From CAXBNB01 sp040151475 (GTDB taxonomy: Bacteria > Bacteroidota > Bacteroidia > Cytophagales > Cyclobacteriaceae), in assembly GCF_040151475.1 (NCBI RefSeq), contig NZ_JBDKWG010000139.1:1-64000 (forward strand): DNA of 64,000 bases, read 5' to 3'. Shown here in pieces: positions 1-10,900 of this stretch; position 1 is the first letter of the stretch, and each line of letters starts with the position of its first letter. A model generated the notes under the pieces. That model saw only the letters and a program-made list of their open reading frames with translations. It had not been told where the DNA came from and made no database searches. A program made the position numbers and the translations under genes.

Positions 1-360
1 GTAAAAACAGAAGAGGTCACAGTGGATGGAAAAAAGGTTGAAATGGATTTGAATGAATGGCAAAAATTCTGGCAAGTTCATTCTATGCACTATGATTCTG
101 ATGCGCAGGTTATGAAAAACATTAGTGCTACCTATCTACCCGCTACCCAATCTGTACAACTCTCCCTAAACGAAAAACCTCTAAAACAAGACAACACTAG
201 ATGGAATTCTCACTATATCCAGCAGTACAACCTCACAGAGGAGGAATCATATCCCGGACCTTTTGAAGAATTACAGTCTGGATCAAATGACTATAAAATA
301 TATCATGGGCTTCCACCAGTTGACAGGGGAGAGCTACCTGCTCTTGATGTGTTTTATTGA
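1..360 (+). CDS. C-terminal fragment of an unknown protein (5' end outside window)
   Basis: The frame is open from base 1 to the TGA at 358-360, giving about 119 residues of the end of a longer protein. A GTG at 22 could be read as a start, but the frame continues upstream of it, so the true start is more likely outside the window. The fragment is hydrophilic with many Asn, Gln, Tyr and Trp residues and ends in LPALDVFY. It has no membrane segment, repeat or catalytic motif that I recognise. It converges on the minus-strand lipoprotein gene at 429. Function unknown. Confidence 0.6.
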   Translation, partial: VKTEEVTVDGKKVEMDLNEWQKFWQVHSMHYDSDAQVMKNISATYLPATQSVQLSLNEKPLKQDNTRWNSHYIQQYNLTEEESYPGPFEELQSGSNDYKIYHGLPPVDRGELPALDVFY

Positions 361-428
361 GAATAATATAAAAAATGTCACATTCCATCCCCTTGCTGTG
401 TCTGTATGCCATCGATTGTGTTAATCGG

Positions 429-2702
429 TCAATGATGATGCTCCCCCATTTTCTTAAAAGCTACAGCTTTCAGGTCAAGGTTTTTAATTTCATTTGAGTT
501 TTCCTTGATTCTAATGGTGGCGTTAGTGTTTACATTGGTGAAACGGGAAGTGCTCCTTTCTTTATTTGGCCAGATGATTTCCAGAGTGTCAATGGTACTT
601 GTTTTGCCTAATCCTATTTCAGCCATCAAACTATTGCCTCCAAAACTGGCACCTGTACCGACAGTATGATAAATTTTCCTGCTTATACCTGTTTCCTGAA
701 TAGTTGCTATGATTTTAGCGCCTATAGCAGAACGATTACTTTTACTGCCTTCCAGTACTATATTTATCCAGTTGTTGGTATTGCCAATGGGGTTTTCAAA
801 AAGGATGTTTTGGAAATTATCCCCTTCATAAGCACCTCCCATTACGGCATATATATCCTGATCGCCATCCATATCCAGGTCTCCAAACCCAACGGCATGG
901 CCTTTTTGAATATGCCCAAAACCACCGCTATAGGTTACATCTTCGAATGTTTTTCCATTGTTGTTGCGGTACATTTTGTTGGGAACTATCGATAGAAAAC
1001 TCGGATCTCCGGTGGCCAGATAGAAATCCGAAAATCCGTCATTGTCCAGATCGCCAAAGTTGCAACCCATAGTGGTTACAGGTTCAGTGAGCCCTGCTTC
1101 AGGTGCAACATTGGCAAATGAGCCATCCCCATTGTTTCTGTACAGCTTTGGCCTTCGTTCCTCCAGGCGATAGTCATCAGGATTGATGATATTGGCCATC
1201 ATCATGTTTGATGGAGAGATATTGCCTGATGAATAGCCGGAAACAAAAATGTCTTCAAAACCATCGTTGTTGTAGTCAAATATCCAGGTGGAAAAACTTT
1301 GGATTGGCCCGGATACTCCAATACTATCTGTAGCCAGGTTAAACGACAGGGCATTTTCAAGGCCGGCATTGATGTATAATAGGTTTTTACCGTTAAAATT
1401 GGAAATATACAAATCCGGATAACCATCGTTATTGATGTCACCCGTGTCAACTCCTTTGAAAAAACCAGTTTCCGTAATGCCTGCAATTTGAGCTATGTCA
1501 CTAAAAGTTCCGCTCAGACTATTCAGAAAAAGCTGGCAATTGTTTTTTCCTTTGGGAGTAGATTCGTTGGCAATAAATATATCCAATAAGCCATCCAGAT
1601 TAAAATCAGCCCATATAGCTGTCTGAGTTGGCCGGGGAGAATAAATACCAGATTCCATAGTAACATCACTAAAGGTGCCATCACCATTATTTCTGATCAG
1701 TGAGTTGGGTATTTTGCCATAGTCTTCCAACCAGGCTCCTCTCAAAATGATAAAATCTAAATTTCCGTCATTGTTATAATCAGCTTGCTTAAGGTTTAGC
1801 CCACCAGTGACACCAACCAATCCTGTAAAGGATGTTTTGTCAATGAAGCCACCTTTTTGGTCATTTTCAAAGTATCTGATTTGACTGTTAAAAGCCCATG
1901 ATGACACCATAATATCCAGAAATCCATCATTATTAAAGTCATCCAGACAAATGCCTCCCGACAATTCATTGACATCTACCCCAAGATCCATTGCTATATC
2001 TTGAAATTTGGGAAACTCATTTTTATTAAAATATGCTTCCGGTATCCGAAATTCTTCCGGCACACTATCAGGGTATCCGCCCAGGGTCATGTGAGCAACA
2101 TTCAAAAGGTATTGAATTTCATAATCATAGGGGTTGATTTCTAGCAATTCTTCAAGATAGCCTATTGCTTTCATAGAACCTTCCTTATTGATATGTTGGG
2201 CTTTTTTGGAAATTGGGATAATGCAGGATTCATTGTTGTGGTTGGTGATGCAGTTTTCCTGCTCGGCTTTTCTCAGGTAGCAAATGGCCAGTTGTGTTTT
2301 AAATTCCGTCATAGCCTTGTCTTTATTTGGAAGGGGTTTTTCAAGGTAAAAATTGTGAAAGCTTTCAAAAAGTTCAATAGCCTTATCTGTTTCACCAGAC
2401 CGGAGCAGTTCAATGCCATAGTCATAAATGACTAGGTTTCGTTTTGCTCCAACTTCCATTTCGCCCAATTTTTGCTGGATTTTACCTGCTCTTTTTTTAT
2501 TCAAAACATAACCTGCTTTTTCAGGGTCTATTGTGAGATATGATTCGTTTACCTTTTGTATCATCAGTTGGGTAATACTGTCTGGTTTCACTTTTGCTTC
2601 ATATATTTTTATCCTGGTCTGGTTATTTTGGATAGGGTCACACCCTGCCGAAATGAATAATATAAGCACTGAAATGAGTATATGAAATACCTTGACATTC
2701 AT
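429..2702 (-). CDS. CRTAC1-type FG-GAP/VCBS lipoprotein with C-terminal ASPIC/UnbV domain
   Basis: 757 residues. The N-terminal hydrophobic segment ends in a lipobox with Cys21 (ISAGC), so it is probably a lipoprotein. Residues about 85-210 are helical and TPR-like. About 245-640 carry seven calcium-loop motifs of FG-GAP/VCBS type (DFNNDGFLDI, DYNNDGNLDF, DFNLDGLLDI, DINNDGYPDL, DYNNDGFEDI, DLDNDGFSDF, DLDMDGDQDI), predicting a beta-propeller. An ASPIC/UnbV domain follows at about 665-735. The protein ends in MGEHHH. It is the last gene of a minus-strand group, 35 bp after the larger FG-GAP gene and downstream of a SusCD pair. Such proteins often accompany SusCD in Bacteroidota, but their molecular role is not established; a surface or periplasmic binding role is inference. 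Confidence 0.85.
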   Translation of the reverse strand: MNVKVFHILISVLILFISAGCDPIQNNQTRIKIYEAKVKPDSITQLMIQKVNESYLTIDPEKAGYVLNKKRAGKIQQKLGEMEVGAKRNLVIYDYGIELLRSGETDKAIELFESFHNFYLEKPLPNKDKAMTEFKTQLAICYLRKAEQENCITNHNNESCIIPISKKAQHINKEGSMKAIGYLEELLEINPYDYEIQYLLNVAHMTLGGYPDSVPEEFRIPEAYFNKNEFPKFQDIAMDLGVDVNELSGGICLDDFNNDGFLDIMVSSWAFNSQIRYFENDQKGGFIDKTSFTGLVGVTGGLNLKQADYNNDGNLDFIILRGAWLEDYGKIPNSLIRNNGDGTFSDVTMESGIYSPRPTQTAIWADFNLDGLLDIFIANESTPKGKNNCQLFLNSLSGTFSDIAQIAGITETGFFKGVDTGDINNDGYPDLYISNFNGKNLLYINAGLENALSFNLATDSIGVSGPIQSFSTWIFDYNNDGFEDIFVSGYSSGNISPSNMMMANIINPDDYRLEERRPKLYRNNGDGSFANVAPEAGLTEPVTTMGCNFGDLDNDGFSDFYLATGDPSFLSIVPNKMYRNNNGKTFEDVTYSGGFGHIQKGHAVGFGDLDMDGDQDIYAVMGGAYEGDNFQNILFENPIGNTNNWINIVLEGSKSNRSAIGAKIIATIQETGISRKIYHTVGTGASFGGNSLMAEIGLGKTSTIDTLEIIWPNKERSTSRFTNVNTNATIRIKENSNEIKNLDLKAVAFKKMGEHHH

Positions 2703-2737
2703 TGTATAACGAATTCTGAATATTTTTAATGGGTTTA

Positions 2738-5700
2738 CTATAAAGATGTGGGAGGGTAATATTCTATGGCCTGAAGAACATCCTTATTATTGCCTACCAG
2801 TATTACTTCCTTGCTCCCTATTTTAATGGTTGTCATTTCCTTTGCATCGAAGGGAGCGAAAAAGCCACTTTTCTGGATAGACATTGGATCGAAATTGCCT
2901 TTTCCGTCACCAATAAGCAACAATCCTGTACCGGCATCATTACGGGGTGTTTCAATTTCTGAGGAGTACAAATTTCCGGAAATTAACAGGTCTTTATTTC
3001 CATCACCATCGTAATCCTTTATCAGAATATTGTTAATGGAGGACACCTGTGCCTGATTGGGTAAGGGAACTATTTTAAAACTACCATTGCCAAGGTTTTC
3101 AACGTAGGCTGACGCAAATGTTTTGGCCTGAAGATTTAAAGCTTCCTTAAGAGATTCTCCATATACTTCACTAAGGTTGGAATCACCAAATTTCTCGTAT
3201 GTACCAAACTTCTTACCGATATCAGGTATTTGCTGCGTAGAGCAATCTTTTCCTCTTACTGGAAATGCTTCTCCATGCTCATAGTAACTCAGTACAATGT
3301 CCAGACTGCCGTTGTTGTCAAAGTCCGAGCTATAGACTTCAAAAGGCTCATGAGTTGAGGCTTTATATTTATAGTTGAGGCCCAGGTTTCCTACAATAAA
3401 ATCTTCATCTCCATCCTGGTCCATGTCATGGGCTTGTACTTCGTAATACCATCCTTCACTATCCTCCAGTCCGTCTAAAATTTGTTTTTCGAAATGTCCA
3501 TTTGCGGTTTGTGTGAAAAAAGTAATTGGCATCCATTCGCCAACAACTACTAAGTCAATGAGTCCATCATTATTGTGATCTGCCCAGTTGGCTGCAGTTA
3601 CCAGTCCGAGATTGTTTAGTTCCGGGGCTTTATCTTTTGATACCTCATACAAGGTACCGTTTCTGTTTTCCAGTAAATGGCTGCTGGCAGGGTGGGGGTA
3701 TTTCCCCGGAATTAGCCTGCCTCCTATGAATAAATCCATGTCGCCATCTTTGTCATAATCATAAGGTACTGCACACGATCCGCTCGACAGGTATTGGGGA
3801 ACACCATTTATTTTTTTTGTAAACGTGCCTTGCCCGTTGTTTAAGTACAACCGATCCTGAAGTGCCGGATCTTCCGGGCTAAATTCGTTTCCTCCGCTTA
3901 CCACAAATATGTCCAGGTCATTATCGCCATCTACATCAAGAAATGTAATTCCCATATCTTCGGATTTTTGATCCTGTGTCCATGCGCCTTTTTCTATTTT
4001 GTCGAACTTCCCATTTTTGTTTTGTATGAATAATGTGCCAGAATGTCCTGCCGATCCTCCCATATAAAAATCATCTCTGTTGTCACCATTGACATCTCCA
4101 ACACCTATACAGGGGCCAAATTCAGACATCTTATGTGGTAACAGTACTTCTTTGGCATAATCATCATAATTATTCTCCAGATGAAGTATATCATTCAACC
4201 CCAAATCCTGAGCACTGTTTTTAAACAAAAGATTTTTAGCAATATCTGCCGATACCTGTTGCGTTGCTTCTGCCTCTTTTTGACTGACTACAACCAGTTG
4301 ATTGGTATTTACATTTTCCAGAATATTTTTCATTCCGTTTTGCCACTCTATTACCACCTTGTCCACCGAGGTTTCTACCCCTACTCCGAAGTGGGCAATG
4401 TCTTCACTTTTGGACATATATCCTCTTGCGTTGGCCAATTGGAATGTTTGCCATAATTTATCCTTTTGATATAGGGTAACTTTGGTGCCATATACATTTT
4501 GCTTTTCAGAAGGACTTAACTTGAAACGCAAATAATTACCCTTACCACTTTCAATGGTATTATTTTTATATAAAAGGGCTTTATCATCGATATTGTTGAT
4601 GATTAGATCTAAATCTCCATCCAGGTCTAAGTCGGCATAGGCTGCACCATTGGATAGGGTTTTCATTTCCATACCCCACTCATCAATTTTCTTACTGAAA
4701 GTATAATCGCCATTATTTTTGTAGATGTAATTTGGCAGCTTATCCATTGGTGCCAGATCCACAAAATCCATTACATCGACTAACTCGCTCGGATTTATTC
4801 CTTTTTTCTTTGCTATGCTGTTGAGGCTATCCAATTTATGGTCGTATAGGGCAGTAAGGTCGCTGTATCGATTGTTGTGTTTGACACCATTGGTGACGAA
4901 AATATCTTTAAGGCCATCATTGTCGAAATCAGCAAATAAGGGAGCCCAGCTCCAATCTGTACTGGTGACCCCAGCTAATTGAGCCAGATCACTGAATGTA
5001 CCATTGCCATTATTTCTTTGGAGTGTATTAAACATGTATTGGTAGTGTCCACCTTCGTTTACCAGTTTCCAAAATGCTTCAGGTTTCATTGCCCCCATGT
5101 GCGTTTTTATCCTTTTATGATCTTCTGCCATCATATCGACTACCATAATGTCCAGGTTGCCGTCATTGTCATAATCTGCTACATCACTGCCCATACTAAA
5201 GTTTGATATGTGCTTGGCTGCTTGATAAGCAGCATCTTTGAAAGTACCGTCTTGTTGATTGAGGTAAATATGGTCTGCTACATCAAAATCATTGGTTACA
5301 TAAATATCCAGCCAGGTATCGTTGTTGAAGTCACCCACGGATGCAGACAGTCCAAAAGCAAAATTTCTTGTGTTGGTTTGATCTGTAAAATCTTCAAATT
5401 TATTATTGCCCAGGTTTTTGTAGAGCTTATCGCTGAATAGCCGATTAGAAGCCATCGACTTGTTTAGTTTACCACCTTGTCCGGGAATACTTGGAGGTTG
5501 GTTTACCAGATACATATCGACTAAACCATCTTTGTCAAAGTCAAAAAATATGGATTGTACAGAAAATCCATGATCGTCCAAACCATAAGTACTGGCTTGG
5601 TCAGTGAAGGTTAGGTCACCGTTATTGATATAGAGTTGATTGGCACTTTTTTCATCTTCCAGATAGACACTGCGACACACATAAATGTCCTGATCACCGT

Positions 5701-6091
5701 CATTGTCAATATCGACAAAAGTGACACCAGTGGACCACTTATTGTCATTTGTAATGCCGGCATTATCAGAAATATCTTCGAACTGAAACTTACCTTTGTT
5801 TAGGTAGAGTTTGTCTCTTATCTGATTGCCGGTAAAAAAAAGGTCAGGTAAGTTGTCATTGTTGATGTCTCCCACTGCAACTCCTGCTCCTGATATAAAT
5901 TCAACATTAATGATGTGATTGTTTTCTTTGGATTGTTGTACGCTGTTGATGAATCCTATATTAGAATAACTGGCAGGTATAGAGGTAAAAAGCTTATTGT
6001 CTTTGTAATTGATATCAAAATCATTTCCACAGCTACTATATAAAGCAGTTATTAATATTGAAGTAGTAATTGTCTTGAATAGTTTCTCCAT
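2738..6091 (-). CDS. Large VCBS/FG-GAP lipoprotein with a central ASPIC/UnbV domain
   Basis: 1117 residues with a lipoprotein signal (Cys21, ALYSSC). Two blocks of calcium-loop repeats flank a central ASPIC/UnbV-like region at about 525-595. The first block includes DINNDNLPDL, DIDNDGDQDI, DFDKDGLVDM, DYDNDGNLDI and DFDNDGLKDI. The second includes DVDGDNDLDI, DYDKDGDMDL, DHNNDGLIDL, DMDQDGDEDF and DYDGDGNKDL. This suggests two beta-propellers in one chain; ASPIC is usually C-terminal, so the central position is noteworthy. The gene lies 231 bp after susD, with a terminator-like hairpin between, and 35 bp before the next FG-GAP gene. The two FG-GAP genes look co-transcribed, possibly from their own promoter or by read-through. 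Confidence 0.85.
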   Translation of the reverse strand: MEKLFKTITTSILITALYSSCGNDFDINYKDNKLFTSIPASYSNIGFINSVQQSKENNHIINVEFISGAGVAVGDINNDNLPDLFFTGNQIRDKLYLNKGKFQFEDISDNAGITNDNKWSTGVTFVDIDNDGDQDIYVCRSVYLEDEKSANQLYINNGDLTFTDQASTYGLDDHGFSVQSIFFDFDKDGLVDMYLVNQPPSIPGQGGKLNKSMASNRLFSDKLYKNLGNNKFEDFTDQTNTRNFAFGLSASVGDFNNDTWLDIYVTNDFDVADHIYLNQQDGTFKDAAYQAAKHISNFSMGSDVADYDNDGNLDIMVVDMMAEDHKRIKTHMGAMKPEAFWKLVNEGGHYQYMFNTLQRNNGNGTFSDLAQLAGVTSTDWSWAPLFADFDNDGLKDIFVTNGVKHNNRYSDLTALYDHKLDSLNSIAKKKGINPSELVDVMDFVDLAPMDKLPNYIYKNNGDYTFSKKIDEWGMEMKTLSNGAAYADLDLDGDLDLIINNIDDKALLYKNNTIESGKGNYLRFKLSPSEKQNVYGTKVTLYQKDKLWQTFQLANARGYMSKSEDIAHFGVGVETSVDKVVIEWQNGMKNILENVNTNQLVVVSQKEAEATQQVSADIAKNLLFKNSAQDLGLNDILHLENNYDDYAKEVLLPHKMSEFGPCIGVGDVNGDNRDDFYMGGSAGHSGTLFIQNKNGKFDKIEKGAWTQDQKSEDMGITFLDVDGDNDLDIFVVSGGNEFSPEDPALQDRLYLNNGQGTFTKKINGVPQYLSSGSCAVPYDYDKDGDMDLFIGGRLIPGKYPHPASSHLLENRNGTLYEVSKDKAPELNNLGLVTAANWADHNNDGLIDLVVVGEWMPITFFTQTANGHFEKQILDGLEDSEGWYYEVQAHDMDQDGDEDFIVGNLGLNYKYKASTHEPFEVYSSDFDNNGSLDIVLSYYEHGEAFPVRGKDCSTQQIPDIGKKFGTYEKFGDSNLSEVYGESLKEALNLQAKTFASAYVENLGNGSFKIVPLPNQAQVSSINNILIKDYDGDGNKDLLISGNLYSSEIETPRNDAGTGLLLIGDGKGNFDPMSIQKSGFFAPFDAKEMTTIKIGSKEVILVGNNKDVLQAIEYYPPTSL

Positions 6092-6257
6092 ATTTTTTGA
6101 TACTTCTTTTCTAGTTTATTATTATTGACTTCCCAAAGGTGTTGTTCAGGGCAGTCAGGAGTCAGGGGATAGTGTAAATTTTTAAATACGATTACCCTGA
6201 GGTGTTGTTTGATGATTCCCTATTGAGCTTTTAAGGCTATTTTTAAGGATTAATGAT

Positions 6258-6300
6258 AAAAAAAGGGCTGTTCAAAAAAACAATGCCTTTTGAACAACCC
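6258..6300 (-). terminator. Intrinsic terminator after the first susCD pair
   Basis: Read on the minus strand, GGGTTGTTCAAAA and its near-complement ending in GAACAGCCC form a long stem with one G-U or mismatch step, followed by a run of seven T. It lies about 20 bp after the SusD stop codon and would separate susCD from the two FG-GAP genes downstream. Confidence 0.8.
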
Positions 6301-6322
6301 GGTTAATTTTAATTAAATCAAT

Positions 6323-7930
6323 TTAAAAGTTTGGACCACCAGTATCCCACCATAGGGGCGTACCTATTTCATCCGGGCCTTCCAGTTTAGTAGTAGCGTC
6401 TGCTACACCTGCTGTGTTGTTGTTACGTTCAGCATTTACAAATGGCAATCTTCTAAGGAAGTCAATGGTTTTCCCATCAGCATCCTTGGCAATAACACCC
6501 CAATCTGCATTACTATCATTTTTATAGTTATATGGGAGCTTAGGATACCCTGTTCTGCGATGATCCACCCATATCTCTATGGTATTCATATAGGCAGCAA
6601 TCCATTTCTGAGTCATTATTTTTTCCAGTTTGATCTCATTGTCGGCTGCTTCATCCCATTTTACAGTCACATCTATGCGGCTTACAAAATCATTAATCTC
6701 ACCGGCAGCTTTGGGATCATTATAGTCAATAGGTGTTTTAGTATCATCTGCAAGATAGTCAGCAGCACCAGCAGCACCCCATTCTGCAAATGAGTCTTTG
6801 ACTCCCTGCTCATAGTGCTCCTGTGCTGAGCCGGCACCTGCCCAGCCTCTTAGTGCTGCTTCAGCTAATAAAAAGTGAGTTTCGGCTGACATAAAGCAAC
6901 GACGCATCCCATCAGAAGTGGTCGGATTAAAATCAGAACTGATGTTGGAAAAAGTAAGTCTGTCATCTTTGGCTACTAATAATGCTCCATTTCTGATTCC
7001 TTTGTATGGATAAGAAGGATGATCAGGGTATAAAGTATTGTCAGTAGCAGGATCGAAATATTTGGAAATTCTGCCATCTTCATAGCCTACGAGTACGGAT
7101 TCCATAGTAGCACTCATACGTGTATCACCCCATCCAAAACTAATTCTGGCAGGGGGGAAAAATCCTGCATATAACTTTATTTTAAAATCGTCAGCAGCAG
7201 TTGTTATCAAACCACCTGCTGCAGCTATTGCTTTTTCACCCTGGACTTTAGCTAATGCTGGTTCCACTTTTGAAATACGCATGGCAAGTCTTAACCTCAT
7301 ACTATTGGCGAACTTAATCCAGCTTGGTATATCTCCACCATAACTGGCGTCAAATGCTGTCATACCTCCAAAATCTGAATTAGCTGTCAGAGTAGCAACA
7401 ATTTCATCTAACTCTGCGAACCATGTATTGTATAATGTTTCTTCACTGTCGTACAAAATGGTGTTTTCCAAAGACCCGTAATTTGTATAAATAATAGGGC
7501 CATGATAGGCAGACAACCTTGATGCAGAAAGAATTCTAACCAATTTTGCCCAGGCTACAAATACTTCATTATTTTCAGCCTCCGCTATTTCTATTACCTT
7601 TCCACTAGGACCAAACACATTATTGTAACAACGATCCCAGTAAGTATTCCATCGAATGTAGTAGGTAGTGTTGTTTATACCGCTTGTAAAAGGTGTTGGT
7701 GTACCTAGTTGACGTGTCCAGGAATCGTGAGCCAGATTGTGCTCAATTTGATCTCCAAATATATTGCCAAGCATGGTTGGGAAAAATGCTCCAACGTGAT
7801 TGTTATCCTGTCTTAACGATTCATCTGAAATCTGATAAGGATTCGTATTGGCTTCTTCAAAGTTATCAGTACAGCCATAAAATAGAAATGCTAGTACTGC
7901 TGTAGTATATATAAATATATTCTTTTTCAT
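6323..7930 (-). CDS. SusD/RagB-family outer-membrane lipoprotein (SusD-like_2 type)
   Basis: 535 residues with a lipobox Cys20 (LFYGC) and the typical start TDNFEEANTNPYQIS. The helical body with repeated 'E-A-L-R-G-W' and 'KIMTQKWIAAYMNTIEIWVDHRRTGYPKL' like segments (only partly quoted) is characteristic of the SusD-like_2 group that pairs with TonB-linked SusC. These lipoproteins cap the SusC barrel and bind the nutrient at the cell surface. The start ATG is 11 bp after the SusC stop, so the two are translated from one message. Substrate specificity cannot be read from the sequence. Confidence 0.92.
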   Translation of the reverse strand: MKKNIFIYTTAVLAFLFYGCTDNFEEANTNPYQISDESLRQDNNHVGAFFPTMLGNIFGDQIEHNLAHDSWTRQLGTPTPFTSGINNTTYYIRWNTYWDRCYNNVFGPSGKVIEIAEAENNEVFVAWAKLVRILSASRLSAYHGPIIYTNYGSLENTILYDSEETLYNTWFAELDEIVATLTANSDFGGMTAFDASYGGDIPSWIKFANSMRLRLAMRISKVEPALAKVQGEKAIAAAGGLITTAADDFKIKLYAGFFPPARISFGWGDTRMSATMESVLVGYEDGRISKYFDPATDNTLYPDHPSYPYKGIRNGALLVAKDDRLTFSNISSDFNPTTSDGMRRCFMSAETHFLLAEAALRGWAGAGSAQEHYEQGVKDSFAEWGAAGAADYLADDTKTPIDYNDPKAAGEINDFVSRIDVTVKWDEAADNEIKLEKIMTQKWIAAYMNTIEIWVDHRRTGYPKLPYNYKNDSNADWGVIAKDADGKTIDFLRRLPFVNAERNNNTAGVADATTKLEGPDEIGTPLWWDTGGPNF

Positions 7931-7941
7931 ATCTCTCTAAA

Positions 7942-10900
7942 TTAAAAGCTTATGTTGATGTTAAAACCAATAGTTCTGGTTGCTGGTACATTGAAATTGT
8001 CCAATGACTGGCTATTTCTATTGGTACTCATTGCCAACTCAGGATCGAATGGTGCGTCAATGTATAAGAACAGTAAATTCTGACCAACAATTGAGAAACT
8101 AACAGGTAAAGCAAGACTGGTCAGTTTCGTATTATAAGATAATGACATCTGCGTTAACCTAACATTTGTTCTGCTATACACATAAGGCTCCATGATACCA
8201 TTTCTACCACCAATGGTGCGATAATAATCTTCTGGGACAATTTGAGTGACAGTAGCACCATCTTGAACCGCATTGATTGTAGTGAATCCCTGATCTCTGT
8301 CGTCTGCTGTTCTTTGTGATACTCCCGCCTCATCGAGCATAGCTTCTGTTTTACTAACCGCTTTTCCTCCAAATTTACCATTTACGATAAAGTTCAGTGA
8401 GAAATTTTTATAGTCCAGAGAGTTGGTCCAACCCAAACTCCATACCGGATTTAGATTTCCTCTGTAGTTTAAGTCAAAATCTTCTGTAGCTGTTTTGAGT
8501 GGCACACCATTTTCAAGCATTATTCTACCCTGGTCATCCCTAAGAAAGCTTAATGTATATATGTCCCCAATAGAACCACCTGCTTTAAATTTAGCTTCAT
8601 AACCTTCAGAAGAACCTGTAGATATAAAATTATCTGGGTTGTCCGGGTTTGCCGAAACAACCGTATTCACATTCTTAGAAAAGTTAAGGGTAGTTTTCCA
8701 CTTGAAATTAGTGGTGAAAATTGGTGTGGCATCTGCAATTATTTCAATCCCTTTATTGTTTATTTCTCCTATATTTATTACTCTGGTATTGTATGGAGAC
8801 CCGGCAAGTGCTGCTACTTCTAAAAATTGATCTTTACTTGTGATATTGTAGTAAGTAAAGTCAAAACCTATTCTATCATCCAAAAACCGCCAGTTGGTTC
8901 CAAACTCTTTTGTCGTAATAATCTCTGGTTTCAACTCAGTACCTGGAGCAATAGTGCCGCGGTTAACCCCTCCTGAAGCACCATCAACGGTATTGGATGG
9001 TATTATATAGTTCCAGGGCAATTCAAGGCCTACTCTGTTTAATGATACTCTTACTTTAGCGAAACTAATTGGTTCGGGCATACTAAACATTTCACTTATG
9101 ATACCAGTTAAACCAACCGCAGGGTAAAAATAATTCTCATTTCCTGTGCCAATTAAGGTAGATGCCCAGTCAGTTCTTCCTGAAAAATCAAAATACAACA
9201 TGTCTTTGAAGCCGAAGGTTGTGTTTACAAACAAACCTTGTTTGATCACATTACTGGTCAATGTCGAGTTTACCGCTACTACTTGTGGAAGGTTTTGGAA
9301 ATAAAATTCATTTGCATATAACAATCCATTTGTACCTGTATTCACACTTACTCCTTTACCATAAGTTGTCTTTTGATAACTTGTTCCGGCTATTACTCCC
9401 AGACTAAAATCTTCAAAATTATTATTGTATTTTAATATAGCATCTGTGTAAGTTAGTTGATCAGTGAATTTGCTGTAATTCCAGGCACCATTGGGATGAA
9501 TGTTGGTAGTATTTCCCCCAGATGCATATTGAGTCTCATTTAGCTTATCTGCAAAATCAATATTGCCTCTTACAGATAAACTGACTTTGTCAGAAATTTC
9601 GTAATCTAAGTTAAGGCTGCTGATCACACGTTTGGTTTGATTCACACTTGGCTGTCCCTCAAGTATAAACCACGGATTGGACTGATGGTGGTCAACAACA
9701 AACCAGTTCATAACTTCTACATTTCTATCTGGGTCAAGTATGGTTGGATTGTCCTTATAAATTTTGTAATCCCTTTCCCTTGGAAATCTGTAAAGACCAG
9801 TCAAAGCATTCAAATAATATCCGGCTGCCGGACGGTTTTCTGCTTTTTCCTGAGACAGCATAACACTCGAACTTACTTTCAACTTGTCATTCAACAACTT
9901 GGTTGACTGCTTAAAAGTAAGGTTGTTTCTGTCATAGGTGTTATTTTGCATAATACCTTTTGCATCCACATTCGCATAAGAAAAATATGTCTGAGTCTTG
10001 TCAGTACCACCACTAATAGAAACAGAATTGATTCTATTGGTCCCGGTTCTGAAAAAATCATCTACATAATTGTCAGCGTAGTTACCCGGATTGGTGTCCC
10101 AGCTTTCTTTGATTCCTCCTACAGCTCCATACTTGTATTGTAAGTCTGGCTTTAATAATACACTTTCAAATGTGAAACCGGAACTAAACTGTACTTTGGC
10201 TGCTCCGCTTTTACCTTTTTTTGTTGTGATTATGACAACACCATTGGCTCCCTGGCTTCCATAAAGTGCAGCAGCATTAGATCCTTTAAGGACACTTATA
10301 CTTTCGATATCATCAGGGTTTATTTGAGACATTCCGTCTCCACCATCAACTCCACCCCACATGCCAGGCTGGCCACCTCTGTTATTGGCCATTGGAATAC
10401 CGTCTATAACAAATAAGGGCTGGCTATCACCAGTTAAGGATTTATCGCCTCTCAAAAGCACTCTTGTTGATCCTCCTGGTCCGCCGGAACTTTTCTTGAT
10501 TTCCACACCAGCAGTTCTACCGGAAAGGCTATTCAAGAAATTAATATCTCTCGCTTTGGTTATCTCATCGCCATCAACAGTTTGTTGAGCATAAGTCAAG
10601 GTACTTGCTTCTCTTTCTATACCAAGAGCAGTTACCACCAATTCATCCAATTGTTGAGCATCTAATTCCATGCTTATGTTGATAGATGTTTGACTTCCAA
10701 CTGTTACTTCCTGTGCGATATATCCAACATAACTGAATACTAAGACAGCAGAACCATCTGGTACTGAAATTTTAAAATTACCTTCAATGTCAGTCAATGC
10801 ACCTTGAGCAAGTCCTTTTACAGTAATATTGACACCCGGTAGCCCCTGAGAGTTTTCATCAAGAACTTTTCCTGAAATACTAATGTCTGCTTTTTCTTCC

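Noticed and set aside
2690..2702. MGEHHH tail of the first FG-GAP protein as a designed His tag or metal site
   Set aside because: The tail is at 429-446, only three His, and is most likely ordinary sequence variation at the C-terminus.
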